Positions 1 to 10,774 are shown, counted from the first letter of the stretch. The stretch: DNA of 64,000 nucleotides from Ahaetulla prasina (GCF_028640845.1 NC_080541.1:140829464-140893463); one strand, 5' to 3'. The notes: a model not told the origin generated them from the letters alone. Translations and numbers: made by a program.

Positions 1-685
1 GTAAGTCTTTGGACAAAACTGTGCTCCAGTGACATGTCTTCATTAACAATCAGCCGGTTGTATAATTCATTATTCTCTAACGGTAATGAGGATACAGTCC
101 ATTTGAAAGAACAGATTTGTTATTTCAAAATCTGTATCCAAAGGGAGCATGTGAACCATCCATATGTATTTTACGTCCAAGAATTTCCAAAATGTTATCT
201 ATTAGAGCAGACCAATTATCTTGTGCTTAAAATAATTCAAAAATCATTCTCTCTTGTCATCTGATGGCCCTAAATTAAGGGAAGGTCAGAAAACATTCAT
301 TCAGCCTGCCACATTCCCACATTGTGTGCAGATTGTTGGGGCAATTTAGCTTGGTTTCCCCTGGGTTACACTTGCAATGTTGTCCCCAGGCACACGGGAA
401 AGAGAAACTGTACAAAGGAGCAATGAGGGAGATGTACTAGAGATGCATATGGTAGAACGGACTGCAACTTAATAGGTGCAGTCTTGCAGAGTGTGCCTTT
501 AAAGGCTTGCACTATTAAACTTGAATTGATAAATAAAAAGGATGCTTTCACTTTTTCCCCCCTCTAGCTTAGATCTGTATAATTTGCATCCCAGTCAATT
601 GGAATATAATTTGCATCCCAGTCAACTGCAGTGAGTCTTGGACCCTTTACGCATGGCAGGAGAGAAAGTTGAACACCTTTCATAT
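1..685. other. Unassigned sequence, no gene seen
   Basis: No reading frame here resembles a protein and I recognise no repeat family. The only structure seen is a short tandem duplication of about 23 bases at 579-601 and 605-627 (shared core TTTGCATCCCAGTCAA). It is probably single-copy intergenic or intronic DNA. Confidence 0.4.
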
Positions 686-689
686 GCGC

Positions 690-1187
690 TGTCTCCGACT
701 TATTTTTGTCATCACCTGGCAGGACAAAGTTCCAAATAGCGCAGTCTTGGAACGTGCTGGAATTTCTAGCATGTATACACTATTGAAACAGTGACATCTA
801 TGCTGGCTTGGGCATGTTGTGAGAATAGCTGATGGTCGGATTCCAAAAGATCTTCTGTATGGAGAATTAGTGCCGGGAAAGCGCCTCAGAGGGAGACCAC
901 AGTGGCGATATAAGGATATCTGCAAGAGGATCTAAAGACTTTGGGAATGGAAACCTTGACCTCTGATCGTTCAGCTTGGAGGCTAAAGATGCAGCATGGC
1001 TTTCTCCAATTCGAAGAAGCATTTGTTCAGCAGGCTGAGGCAAAGAGGCAGTCCCGGAACCAGTGAAATCTGGGGGCTGGGCAAGGGACAGAATGTATTT
1101 GCCCTCAGTGTGGAAGGGATTGCCACTCTCGAATTGGCTTTTTTAGCCACACTAGATGCTGTTTTAGGATCTCTTTCCAGAGCATGA
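690..1187 (+). mobile_element. LINE 3' end: C-terminal pol fragment, clade not assigned
   Basis: The + strand encodes a decayed version of the C-terminus common to many vertebrate LINE polymerases. After a 'WLGHVVRIADGRIPKDLLYGE' type block (from about 803) come GKRLRGRPQWRYKDICKR, a stop, and 'SDRSAWRL'. Further on is a C-rich tail (CPQCGRDCHSRIGFFSHTRCC, about 1109-1172) resembling the terminal zinc-finger-like motif of these proteins. Stops and frame changes break it, so it is a dead 5'-truncated copy. Upstream RT motifs are absent, so the clade cannot be fixed from this piece. Confidence 0.7.
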
Positions 1188-1189
1188 CC

Positions 1190-1690
1190 TGAGTTTAACT
1201 CATAGGATCATCTATTACAATGTCCTTCCTCTCAAAGACTACTGCAGCTTCAATCACAACAATACACGAGCACACAACAGATTTAAGCTTAATGTTAACC
1301 ACTCCAATCTTGAGTGCAGAAAATATGACTTCAGTAACAGAGTTGTTAATGCTTGGAATACACTACCTGACTCTGTGGTCTCTTCCCAAAATCCCAAAAG
1401 CTTCAACCAAAAACTATCTACCTTTTATTATTATTTATTATTATTTATTAAATTTGTATACCGCCCTTCACCTTTGACTTCACCCCATTCCTAAGAGGTC
1501 TGTAAGGGGCGTGTATAAGAGCACAAATGTGCCTACTGTTCCTGTCCTATTGTTTTCCTTCATTATATACAATTAATATAGTTATTACATACTCATACTC
1601 ATATATATGCTTATGTGTTATATAGTTGTTTCATGCTTATGCTTATATATACTGTGTGACAAAAATAAATAAATAAAATAAATAAATAAT
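1190..1690 (+). mobile_element. CR1/L3-type LINE 3' end (family A)
   Basis: The conserved C-terminus is readable: YNVLPLKDYCSFNHNN, FKLNVNHSNLECRKYDFSNR, then VVNAWNTLPDSVVSS. Family A 3' UTR follows (GGGGCGTGTATAAGAGCAC near 1507), ending in an (AAATAAAT)-like tail at about 1663-1690. A (TTA)n plus 'TTTGTATACCGCCC' insert at about 1425-1470 interrupts the ORF; it looks like the 3' tip of another LINE/SINE family. The same family recurs at 1900-2357, 18043-18508, 19805-20480, 20990-22410, 50177-50305 and 53975-54440. Confidence 0.8.
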
Positions 1691-1899
1691 CTTTTGAGAC
1701 TGAAGGATGCCAATAGAATAGTCAATTGAATACTCTCTATGAGTCATACGCTATGATTTGCACTTGATTGATAGCTGCTTTAGTTTACGCAGATCCAGGC
1801 AGACAGGGGAAAAAAAAAATCTTCTGATTTATTATTTGGGGACTTGAGTCTCCTGTATTCTTCCAAATGTGACTAAACCCCCCAGCTTCCTTCATGATT

Positions 1900-2357
1900 G
1901 GACAGACTTACTAGGAGTTGTAATTCAGCGACAAAGCCTTCAGTATGATCTGAGCATAGCTAATAAAATCATCTGTTACAATGTCCTACCTGTCAATGAC
2001 TACTTCAGCTTCAACCACAACAATATACGAGCACACAATAGATACAAACTCAAGGTAAACCGCTCCGAACTCAATTGTAGAAAATATGACTTCAGCAACA
2101 GAGTGTCAATGCCTGGAATGCACTACCTGACTCTGTGGTTTCATCCCCAAACCCCCAACATTTTAACCTTAGACTGGCTACTGTTGACCTCACCCCATTC
2201 CTAAGAGGTTTGTAAGGGGCATGCATAAGTGCACCAGCGTGCCTACCATCCCTGTCCTAATGTTTCCTTTTATTCGTATCCATTTCATGTATTCAATTCA
2301 TGCTTATACTTATATATATTATCTAATACATACTCAACAAATAAATAAATAAAATAA
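1900..2357 (+). mobile_element. CR1/L3-type LINE 3' end (family A)
   Basis: Second family A copy, directly downstream of the first and in the same orientation. It encodes QYDLSIANKIICYNVLPV, NNIRAHNRYKLKVNRS and MPGMHYLTLWF-type remnants of the pol C-terminus, then the family 3' UTR (GGGGCATGCATAAGTGCACC near 2216) and an (AAAT)n tail. It is 5'-truncated, with frameshifts near 2100. Two adjacent copies may be independent insertions or a local duplication; the tails differ, which favours independent insertions. Confidence 0.8.
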
Positions 2358-2359
2358 AA

Positions 2360-2695
2360 ATATAAATTACAAACAATAGGGGTGCACTGATCTGTGGAAA
2401 TCCAATCGAAATTTTCTAATTGTTTCTAAAGAGGGAGCTGTGTTGCTCTTTAATTAAAAATTAAAGAAATTGATTTGTGGCACCAGCACCAACACAACGA
2501 TGTTCGACTTCAAAACATTCAATAGTGTCTCTCTTCAGTTTTGAATGGAATTCATAAGGAAGCCTTGAGGCTGTAGACTAGACTGAAAACAACATCCCAG
2601 TAGTAATAAACCAGCTATTTCTATAATGCACATTCTTGCACTTGAAACACAAAACTTTCTATTGTGGCCTCAGTGTAGAAGGAAGAAGAAGTTGT
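2360..2695. other. Unassigned sequence
   Basis: AT-rich sequence with no recognisable ORF or repeat family. Confidence 0.3.
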
Positions 2696-2699
2696 AGAA

Positions 2700-2820
2700 A
2701 GAAGTTGGATAGCTACCTTTGATGGGTGGTTTAATTGGCTTTTCTACATCTTGCAGAGGGTTGGAAAAGACCGACTTTTAAGTTCCTTCCAGCTCTACAA
2801 TTCTATGACCCTATAATTCT
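2700..2820 (+). mobile_element. Old CR1 3' UTR remnant
   Basis: The sequence TTGCAGAGGGTTGGAAAAGAC, then CCTTCCAGCTCTACAATTCT and ATGACCCTATAATTCT, matches the classic amniote CR1 3' end: a 'ttgcagggggttggactaga' block, 'ccttccaactctat' and an octamer-like ATTCTATG tail. There is no coding part. The divergence suggests an old insertion. Confidence 0.7.
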
Positions 2821-3290
2821 AGTATTTGGATAAGGACCATCAGAAGTGCTAGGGTTGGAGGCTAGGCTGGGAAATAAAATAAAATCCCAGGAGAATGGCA
2901 ATGGCCAATGACTGTAGCCAACAAAGTTGCTGGGGCCAGGCCATAAAGTCACCAAAAGTATACCCCAATTAAAAAGAGCCTTTGCTTTATAATATAGGCT
3001 GCCTACACTATTTCTATCTAGTAGAAATAACATTATTTCTATTCAACACTATTTCTATCTAGTAGAAATAACGTTCTGTATTTGAAAATCATGAAATATA
3101 TTTTATCATCCCATTGCTCAATCCCTTAAAGGGTACTAGTTTTACTGTGAATTGCAGTTCAAATTCCTGTTTTAGATCCATGCCATTGGCATGGATAACA
3201 TATGGAAACTGATGTTGTATTAGCCCTGTGAACTTCATGTGCCCAATTAAAGGCAAAATATTTAGGGAGCTAATACAGTCACACAATAGT
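2820..3290. other. Unassigned, with a 30-bp local duplication
   Basis: No gene seen. A segment with core CACTATTTCTATCTAGTAG occurs twice, at about 3007-3034 and 3047-3074. The stretch around 2880-2960 may be an old repeat but I cannot name it. Confidence 0.3.
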
Positions 3291-3296
3291 CACATA

Positions 3297-3552
3297 CTAT
3301 TAATCTTCTCATCGTTTTCATCACCAATCTCTTTCCACTTATGACTGTATGACTGTAACTTTTTGTTGATATCATTAAGGGTTAAATTGCAACCTATGAC
3401 CATCATTTGTGTTGTAAATGTTGTATCTGATGTATTTTTTTCCTTTTCCCTTTTTCTTTTATGTACACTGAGAGCATATGCACCAAAACAAATTCCTTGT
3501 GTGTCCAATCACACTTGGCCAATAAAATTCTATTCTATTCTATTCTATTCTA
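3297..3552 (+). mobile_element. CR1/L3-type LINE 3' UTR with (TTCTA)n tail (family B)
   Basis: Matches 9710-10062 and, inverted, 60930-61038. Shared blocks are ACTTATGACTGTATGACTGT, TATGTACACTGAGAGCATATG and CACTTGGCCAATAAAATTC, followed by (TTCTA)n. A snake CR1/L3 group ending in this pentamer is known to seed AATAG-class microsatellites in colubroid genomes. Only the 3' UTR is present here. Confidence 0.8.
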
Positions 3553-3559
3553 CCTACGA

Positions 3560-4105
3560 CACGTACTGTGGATTTATTAAACTGGACCAGCTTTTCCTGG
3601 ATACCCTCCAAATATGTAGACTTTAACTTTTAAGACTCTGCTGATCTGAGAATTCTGGGTGTTGGATTCCAGCTTGAGATGTATTTATTTGTTATTTATT
3701 TATTTCTCAGTGGAGAAGCTACACATTGCCTGAGCATGCACCTGGTGAACATGTTAAAGTAAACACAGAGAGAATAAAAACAATAACATTGGCAACAAAT
3801 GGTGATGAGGCAAAAATGAAAACCTGGGCACAATGACATAATCACAGCATCTGTTTGAATTGTTCTGCACATATTTGTCATTTGTCCCTACTCCAACAAA
3901 CACCCATAAACGAGAGCATTCCTATAACTGCTTTAGACCAGGGAATGCAGAATATTTTAGATGTTAGTCCTTCCTTTGCTTATAAGTGCCTATTGGAGAT
4001 CAATAGGTGATTGATTACTTTTATTAACTCATTGATAACTGCCTTGGGTTTTATTTAGGGACAAGGATGGTGGATATAAATTATCTCATTGAAGCAAATT
4101 AATCA
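3560..4105. other. Unassigned sequence
   Basis: AT-rich, with no gene or named repeat seen. Short TTATTTAT runs occur near 3690. Confidence 0.3.
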
Positions 4106-4143
4106 GAGAGAGAGAGAGAAAGGGAGGGAGGGAGGGAGGGAGA
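4106..4143. repeat. (GA)n/(GGGA)n microsatellite
   Basis: A run of GA followed by GGGA repeats, read directly. Confidence 0.9.
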
Positions 4144-4211
4144 TGGCAATTGTTCCTCCTGAAATGCTTGAGAGTTTAAAAATCATTGTGTGCCAGTTGG
4201 GCAACTATATT

Positions 4212-4426
4212 CAGTAGAACCTCTGGTCATGACCATAATTTGTTCCATAACTTTGGTCACAAACCGATTTGGTTGTGACCCAAATCTAAGTTTAAAAAAT
4301 TGGCACTTACAAAAAAATTGGCATGGAAGGGGAAATCGGACACGGGAAAAAAATGTGATTATTTTTTTTTTGGTCAGAACCCGATTTGGGCGTGGTCAGA
4401 AGCATTTGTGACCAGAGGTTCTACTG
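4212..4426. mobile_element. MITE with 18-bp perfect TIRs (Tc1/mariner-type suspected)
   Basis: The left end CAGTAGAACCTCTGGTCA (4212-4229) is repeated in perfect inverted form at 4409-4426. The element is 215 bp with no coding capacity. The right flank is TA and the left is TT, so a TA target duplication (Tc1/mariner superfamily) is plausible but one side would be mutated. A second internal inverted pairing (GGTCAtgACC and TTGGTCAcAAACCGATT) suggests a largely palindromic element. Confidence 0.75.
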
Positions 4427-4431
4427 TACAT

Positions 4432-4464
4432 CAAATGAATGAATGAATGAATGAATGAATGAAT

Positions 4465-4527
<63 letters not shown>

Positions 4528-4564
4528 AAGAAAGAAAGGAAGGAAGGAAGGAAGGAAGGAAGGA

Positions 4565-4640
<76 letters not shown>
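4432..4640. repeat. Compound tetranucleotide microsatellite (GAAT)n-(GATA)n-(GGAA)n-(GAAA)n
   Basis: Consecutive blocks are read directly: GAAT 4435-4465, GATA 4466-4526, AAGG 4537-4564, GAAA 4564-4640. It starts six bases beyond the MITE end. Open frames across it (for example 97 codons of Ser/Phe/Leu/Tyr/Ile on the minus strand) are repeat translations. Confidence 0.95.
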
Positions 4641-4641
<1 letters not shown>

Positions 4642-4644
4642 CAG

Positions 4645-5555
4645 AGGACAGTGTATGGATTGGTGTTTATACTCACCTTCACTGATCAAGGGACTTTAGA
4701 ACTTCTTTAGAACTGTAGTTTGGTTGTGATCAATTGGAAAAGTCAGCACAGTCCAAGAGAGAAAGTAGCAAATCCACCAAGCAACCTTCTCTTCTTTCCC
4801 CCTAATGCTTGATAAATCAGTATGAAGAGCAGGGAGATAACATTAGCAGGTTATTACTTCCATTCTTCACTGCTGCAAATTGGTTACTTACTGTTTTCTT
4901 TCAACAACTTGGCCCTAATAGCCAATATGTAGAAAGTACAAAAACACCAGGAAAATAACAATTGCCATTAAATAGAGAAATTCTCATAGATATATTCCAA
5001 AGTAGAATGATTGAGGTTCTGACATATTTTCTTCTTCTGTTGATAAGAGCTAATCACATTACTGCACTTATGTCTGTTCCAAAGTAAGGCCTATTTATGT
5101 CAATGCATCTTATTTCATGGTAAGTGGATGTAGCATTGCAAACCAAGCATTCCACAGTCATATTCTATATAATAGTAGAAATTACTTGAAAGTATTCAAA
5201 ATCTGAACAACAGTTACTCAACCATAATAACTATAAAAGAATGGGGAGGTTGGCAAAGTAGAAAAAATGCCCAATATGATATGAATATGCAATAATGCCA
5301 TGCCTTGTTCTGCGTAGGTTTGCATGGCTTCAAAGATGAGGATCTAAGACAGACTAGATGTCTTTAAAGGAGCAGGGATGGCATTGTGGCAGAGATTGGT
5401 AACTGGTACAGTTTTTCCAGATAAGGATAGATTATGAGAACATCACTTGCATGGCAGACAGCTGTTTCTCCTGAAGAAACTGCAGGCACTGAGGTTTTTG
5501 TGTTTAGCTCATGAGTTGAACTATACACAATCAAGCTCACAGCCCTAATGCAGCT
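4645..5555. other. Unassigned sequence
   Basis: About 0.9 kb without a gene or a repeat I can name. It may be single-copy. Confidence 0.3.
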
Positions 5556-5559
5556 TATA

Positions 5560-6106
5560 TGGACCCAAGCAGGGATGGGCTGCTGGGGGTTCGCAGGGAT
5601 TCAGGAGAACCTCTAGCTTGGGGCCTGGGTACTTACGGGACCGCCTGCTGCTACCTCATGCCTCCCGCCGACCCGTACGCTCACACAGAGAGGGACTTCT
5701 CAGAGTGCCGTCTGCCAAACAATGTCGGCTGGCGGCCCCCAGGGGAAGATCCTTCTCTGTGGGGGCTCCTACTCTTTGGAATGAACTTCCCGCTGGTTTA
5801 CGCCAAATATCTGACCTTCGGACCTTCCGCCGCGAATTGAAAACACATTTGTTTATTCGCGCGGGGCTGGTTTAAGTTTTTTTCTTAAAATGTCTAGATT
5901 TTAAATTTTAAATTTTATTTATGTTTTAAATTGGGGTTTTTAGATTTTAAATATTTTAACGTGTCGGCCAATTGTATAATAAGTTTCTTAAATTTAGTTT
6001 TTAATTGTACATTGTTTATGTTTTATCCTGGCTGTACACCGCCCTGAGTCCTTTGGGAGAAGGGCGGTTTAGAAATCCAATAAATAATAATAATAATAAT
6101 AATAAT
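5560..6106 (+). mobile_element. LINE 3' end with 'accgccctgagtc' tail (family D)
   Basis: The frame at 5618-5875 encodes a pol C-terminus: HASRRPVRSHREGLL, FSVGAPTLWNELP, LRTFRRELKTHLF, then a stop at 5873. This is the usual ending of many vertebrate L2/CR1-superfamily pol proteins. The 3' UTR ends ACCGCCCTGAGTC...GGGAGAAGGGCGGTTTAGAAAT and a (TAA)n tail. A second copy is at 30160-30428. The same 3' hairpin-like block forms the tail of the SINEs at 9445, 10376, 39585 and 61050, so this is the probable partner LINE of those SINEs. Confidence 0.8.
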
Positions 6107-6118
6107 AGCTAAGATTCT

Positions 6119-6520
6119 ATGCAGTTCAGAGAACCCCTAAATTCCACTCTTGGCTGGCCCTGCCCTGCCCCTCCCACCATGCCCGACGCCTCCCAGGAGT
6201 CCTCACACGGCCCCTTTTGGATGCAGGTAAGTGCAGGGCACACACAGAGGCTCAGGGAGGGCAAAAAATGGGCCTACCGGAAGTTCAGAAAGGCCGGAAA
6301 CAGGCCCATTCCTGGCCTACAGAGGGCCTACAGAACCTCAGTAGGCCATTTTCGCCCTCCTGCAGGCTCGATGAAACCCTCCAGAGCCTGGGGAGGGCAA
6401 AAACACCCCCCCCTGCCATGGTGGAGGAGGTCAACTAGACCATGCCCACCATGGCCACACCCACCCAGCAACCAGGCAGAGAATCCCTTGCTAAAAAATT
6501 TTAAGTCGACCCCTGGACAC
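6119..6520. mobile_element. GC-rich repeat, possibly a hAT MITE in inverted orientation
   Basis: A GC-rich block in AT-rich surroundings, rich in CCACACCCACC and GGCCCATT motifs like the interiors of the hAT MITEs elsewhere in the window. The right end TTTTAAGTCGACCCCTG would be the inverse of a CAGGGGTCGACTTAAAA terminus. I could not find a convincing left terminus or 8-bp target duplication (flanks attctatg and gacacaag differ). The frames at 6119-6562 are not recognisable proteins. Confidence 0.35.
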
Positions 6521-6529
6521 AAGCCTCAC

Positions 6530-6880
6530 TTTCTTAATATTCTGAGTGTAATTAATTTATAGCTAAGGAGACTTTTTCTGAGCAACAAGGTAAGAGAAGT
6601 CCACTTGATGAATCAATTTTTTTCTGCGTTAAAAAGGGGAAAAATGGGTTTCAGATATTTTTTTTAAAAAAAAATAGCAAAAAGCTTAACAAGTATTGCA
6701 TATAAGAAAGTTTAAAACAGATAAAGGGAATGTCAATTTTGAAATATTACCTGTTGATGAAAGTACTTTTGAACAAATTGGAATTAAAACAAATGGATTG
6801 GGTCTTCATGGGGATGGTTTTGCTTACTATTAAAGAATGCAAACAATTGGTGGTTAAGGTTATATGAGCTTGACTGTGAT
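6530..6880. other. Unassigned AT-rich sequence
   Basis: A-rich, with broken frames that loosely resemble decayed LINE sequence, but nothing diagnostic. Confidence 0.25.
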
Positions 6881-6883
6881 GAA

Positions 6884-7625
6884 CACTTTATTGTTGTTAG
6901 TCGGGAAGTCATGTTTGACCCATCGCAACCCCATAGACAACATTCCTCCAGGCCTTCCTATCCTCTACCATCCTCTGGAGTCTGTTAAGCTCATGCTGAC
7001 TGCTTCAGTGACTCTATCCAGCCACCTCGTTCTCTGTCATTCCTGTCTTCTTTTACCCTCCATCTTTCCCAGCAGAAGGCTCTTCTCCAGTGACTCCTTC
7101 CTTCTCACTGGGGGCCAAAGTATTTGAGTTTCATCTTCAGGATCTGGCCTTCTAAAGAGCAGTCAGGGTTGATTTCCTCTAGACTGACTTGTTTGTTTGC
7201 CTTGCAGTCCAAGGGACTCACAGAAGTCTTCTCCAGCACCAGAGTTCAAAGGTCTCAATTCTTTGGCGCTCAGCCTTTCTTATGGTCCAACCTTCACAGC
7301 CATACATTGCAACTGGGAAAACCATAGCCTTGACTATATGCACTTTCGTTGGCCGGGTGATGTTTCTGCTTTTTGGTACGCTGTCTAGATTTGCCATAGC
7401 TTTCTTCCATAGGAGCAAACGTCTTTTAATTTCTTGGCTGAGTCCCCATCTGTGGTGATCTTGGAGTCCAGGATAATAAAATCTGTCACTACCTCCATTT
7501 CTTCCCCATCTATCTGCCAGGAATTGAGAGGCCCAGATGCCATGATCTTAGTTTTCTTAATATTGAGTTTCAAGCCAACTTTTGCACTCTCTTTCTTCAC
7601 TCGCATCAAGAGGGAAGTATTAAGG
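6884..7625 (-). mobile_element. Bov-B (RTE) LINE 3' end
   Basis: Read on the minus strand. The C-terminal part of Bov-B reverse transcriptase is clear: NIKKTKIMASGP, SWQIDGEEMEVVTDFI, LDSKITTDGDSAKKLKD, NITRPTKVHIVKAMVFPVAMY, GCEGWTIRKAE and FELWCWRRLL. It lies in two frames (7385-7639 and 7218-7418), so there is a frameshift near 7400. The 3' UTR ends ACATGACTTCCCGACTAACA (reverse complement of about 6893-6912). It is 5'-truncated near 7625. Bov-B is the LINE family known for horizontal transfer between squamates, ticks and ruminants. This copy is inactive. Confidence 0.9.
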
Positions 7626-7639
7626 GTACAGGAAGACAA

Positions 7640-8420
7640 AACAGAAAAGAAAAGGAAGGTTGTCTTTTATTCTTTCTCTCACAAGTGAGACATTTTTACG
7701 TTTGGATTATAATATTACAGTGGCAACCACCATAAAACTAGCAAAAATAGCAGAGGCAAGGAGAGCAACTTGCAGAAAGATGAATTATACCATATTTTGC
7801 TTCAGAAACTGTTTTTATTTATTTGCTGCTGTTAACATAATAACAGAAAAAGAAAAGTTTAAAAAAAAGAATGATAATTACGCTGCAAACATGACTCGAC
7901 TCTATAGTTGCACCTGCTGTCATTTGCCAAACAGCAAGGGAAGGGGAGGGGCCAAATTCCTAAGGAGGGAGGGATGCTCCGGAGTACAAGAATGCCTTCT
8001 GTTGTTGGTGAGACATTAGACACCAAGGTGTCTAATATTATGAAATGTTTGAGTGGTACAGACAGTCTTTTCCCAAAACAAAAGAACTGAATCCATTTGG
8101 TGAACTATAACTGTGGGTAGACCAGAGAGGGAAAAGTGGAGTTATCTATGTGAGTTTTCACAGGAAAATCCTAGAACAGACATATAGGCAAATAAGAAAT
8201 GAATACATGAGTATCTGAATAATATATGCATTAGATATATATAGAATTGTAAGCAGAAAGCACAGAGATAATTATAATACAAGCACATACATCCTCAAAG
8301 GAAAAAACAAATAGTGATTAAAAAGTGAAAAAAGGAAATGGAAAAAAGAAAAATAAACAAAAAGTAAAATATATTGATATAAGAGTTAGCACAATTCTAT
8401 GAATACATAGTGTGAAAAAA
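7640..8420. other. Unassigned sequence
   Basis: No gene seen. A purine-rich stretch lies at 7920-7975. The open frame 7660-8019 has no family resemblance. Confidence 0.3.
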
Positions 8421-8424
8421 TGTG

Positions 8425-8830
8425 ATTATGAAAAGACCTGCAACAATAAGGGGAGTTTGTGATACTTTAAAAGAGATTAAACCAGGAAAGGTACCTGGAT
8501 TACAAGTACAAAAGGGAAGGGAAAGAAAAGGAAAGGAAAGGAAAGGAAAGGAAAGGAAAGAAAGGAAAGGAAAGGAAAGGAAAGGAAAGGAATGGAAAGG
8601 GGAAAAGGAGGGGAAGGGAAGAGGGAAGGGAAGGGAAGGGAAGGGAAGGGAAAGGATGGGTTTGGAATTACCTGATTTGAGATTGTATTTTGCTGCTTTG
8701 TTTGGATAAAAGAATGGGTGAAGCTGAGAAATAGAAGACTTTTGGAATTAGAAGGACATAATTTGAGACTTAGATGGTATGGCTATTTGAATGGTTGCTA
8801 AATGAATGGTTAAATCCAGGATTACTTGTA
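8425..8830 (+). mobile_element. L1 ORF2 fragments flanking a polypurine tract
   Basis: Left of the purine tract is the L1 RT block CDTLKEIKPGKVPGL (about 8458-8503). To its right is the ORF2 segment GLELPDLRLYFAALF (8658-8702), followed by frames encoding L-E-L-E-G-H-like 'LLELEGHNLRLRWYGYL' (about 8739-8789). The segments are far apart in L1 ORF2, so the copy is internally deleted and carries the expanded (GGAAA)n between them. Confidence 0.6.
8508..8656. repeat. (GGAAA)n/(GGGAA)n polypurine microsatellite
   Basis: About 150 bases of nearly uninterrupted purine repeats on the + strand, embedded in L1 fragments. Confidence 0.9.
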
Positions 8831-9060
8831 CATTTTGGCATGATTTTTACCTTAGTTAATTATCACAGGACTGGGAACTATAACTTCATACTAGAATCAA
8901 ACTTTCTGCTTTCCCTGCTTCCAAATAAAAGAGAAAGAAAAAAAGATATAGAGAAGAGGTTTCCAGTCTTTTTTACAGCAGCCACAAGTACAATTTACCG
9001 GAACTTGTTTCTTTAAAATTGCATTGTGACTAGATTTCTATAATCTGTACTATCTGTACC

Positions 9061-9444
9061 CAAGGAACTGCTGATACAGCTCTACAGAGGAATTACTGTC
9101 ATCTGCACCTCTATAACTGTCTGGTTTGGTTCTGCAACCCAACAAGACAGATACAGACTTCAGAGGATAATTAGAACTGCAGAAAAAACAATGGCTACCA
9201 ACCGGCCTTCCATTGAGGACCTGTATACTGCACGAGTCAAAAAGAGGGCTGTGAAAATATTTACAGACCCCTCACATCCTGGACATAAATTGTTTCAACT
9301 CCTACCCTCAAAACAATGCTATAGAGCACTACACACCAAAACAACTAGACACAAGAACAGTTTTTTCCCCGAACACCATCACTCTGCTAAACAAATAATT
9401 TCCTCAACACTGTCAAACTATTTACTAAGTCTGCACTACTATTA
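9061..9444 (+). mobile_element. CR1/L3-type LINE (family B), pol C-terminus
   Basis: The frame encodes ELLIQLYRGITVICTS, TVWFGSATQQDRYRLQ, RIIRTAEKTMATNRPSIEDL, FTDPSHPGHKLFQLLPS and a final KTTRHKNSFFPE block, the usual C-terminal signature of L2/CR1-superfamily pol. The element continues at 9710-10062 after a SINE insertion. The inverted copy at 61313-61760 encodes the equivalent STDPSHPGYKLFQLLHS. Confidence 0.8.
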
Positions 9445-9707
9445 GCTGGGATAGCTCAGGCAATAGAGAAGCCTGTTATTAGAACACAGAGCCTGCAATT
9501 ACTGCAGGTTCGAGCCCAGCCCAAGGTTGACTCAGCCTTCCACCCTTTATAAGGTAGGTAAAATGAGGACCCAGATTGTTGGGGGGGCAATAAGTTGACT
9601 TTGTAAAAAAAAAAATACAAATAGAATGAGACTATTGCCTTATACATTGTAAGCCGCCCTGAGTCTTCGGAGAAGGGCGGGGTATAAATGTAAACAAAAA
9701 AAAAAAA
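9445..9707 (+). mobile_element. tRNA-derived SINE with LINE family D tail, nested in CR1
   Basis: The head resembles a tRNA: GGGATAGCTCAGGCAATAGAG (A-box region) and GGTTCGAGCCC (B box, 9508-9518). The body AAGGTTGACTCAGCCTTCCA...AAAATGAGGACCCAGATTGT is the Sauria-type core. The tail GTAAGCCGCCCTGAGTCTTC...GAAGGGCGGGGTATAAAT plus poly(A) copies the LINE family D 3' end. ATTAG flanks both sides (9441-9445 and 9706-9710), a possible short target duplication inside the CR1. Confidence 0.8.
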
Positions 9708-9709
9708 TT

Positions 9710-10062
9710 AGTCTTCTCTTCATTCCCATCACCATCTCCTTCTACTTATGACTGTATGACTGTAACTTTGTTGCTTGTATCCTTACGATTTATATTGATA
9801 TTGATTGTTTCCTGATTATTTATTTGTACCCTGTGACTAACATTAAGTGTTGTACCTTATGATTCTTGATGAACGTATCTTTTCTTTTATGTACACTGAG
9901 AGCATATGCACCAAGACAAATTCCTGGTGTGTCCAATCTCACTTGGTCATTAAGAATTTCTATTCTATTCTATTCTATTCTATTCTATTCTATTCTATTC
10001 TATTCTATTCTATTCTATTCTACTCTACTCTACTCTACTCTACTCTACTCTATTCTATTTAA
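9710..10062 (+). mobile_element. CR1/L3-type LINE 3' UTR with long (TTCTA)n tail (family B)
   Basis: Continuation of 9061-9444. It carries CTTATGACTGTATGACTGTA, TTATGTACACTGAGAGCATA and AATCTCACTTGGTCATTAAG, then about 60 bases of TTCTA pentamers grading into CTCTA/TCTAC variants (9957-10062). Confidence 0.85.
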
Positions 10063-10089
10063 CATTAGTTTTGTGGGTTGGTGTTTGGT

Positions 10090-10370
10090 TTTGAGTGCTG
10101 GTGAGAAATAGAAGAGTTTTGGAGTTAGAAGGACATGATCTGAGATTTGGATGGTATGGATATTTGTGGTACAATGAAGTTAATATAGATTTTAAAAATC
10201 ACTATGTTAGACATGCCATATTGAGAATCTGGAACAGATACTAACATAGGTTGTGCCCAAAGAACATCTTTGTGGTTCTCAGCACAAGTAGCATTTTACA
10301 GATGAGAAAATTAAGCAAACAGAAATGGCTAACTAATAGCAAGAAACTAGAATTTTGTCAAGGGGAATAT
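10090..10370 (+). mobile_element. L1 ORF2 remnant, 5' part
   Basis: Encodes LRNRRVLELEGHDLRFGWYG, YLWYNEVNIDFKNHYVRHAI and LCPKNIFVVLST-like blocks, matching the region after the RT domain of squamate L1 ORF2. It overlaps in sequence with 8728-8805, so the two are separate copies or a duplication. It resumes after the SINE and Penelope-type palindrome at about 10885. Confidence 0.65.
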
Positions 10371-10375
10371 AACCA

Positions 10376-10650
10376 GGGCCTCTGGTGGATCAACAGACTA
10401 ATGCAGTCTGTTATTAACAGCAGCTGCTTGCAATTACTGTAGGTTCAAGTCCCACCACGCCCAAGGTTGACTCAGCCTTCCATCCTTTATAAGGTAGGTA
10501 AAATGAGGACCCAGATTGTTGGGGGCAATAAGTTGACTTTGTATATAATATACAAAGGGATGAAGACTATTGCTTGACATAGTGTAAGCCGCCCTGAGTC
10601 TTCGGAGAAGGGCAAGATATAAATGCAAATAAAATAAAATAAAATAAAAT
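10376..10650 (+). mobile_element. tRNA-derived SINE with LINE family D tail
   Basis: Same family as 9445-9707: B box GGTTCAAGTCC (10442-10452), core AAGGTTGACTCAGCCTTCCA, tail GTAAGCCGCCCTGAGTCTTC, then an (AAAAT)n 3' end. It sits inside the L1 remnant. Confidence 0.8.
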
Positions 10651-10774
10651 GAAGAGAAGATGTCAAATGCAGTAAAACTGATTTTTGAATAGAATTGTAT
10701 ACAGATGATAAACATGTAATCGCTAAAATGTATACTAATAGAGGAGAATATTTGTAGCTGGAGACTGAAATGTG

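Noticed and set aside
9445..9707. tRNA genes at SINE heads (also 47203, 61050, 39875)
   Set aside because: A and B boxes are present but the heads do not form a full cloverleaf and are continuous with SINE bodies and tails.
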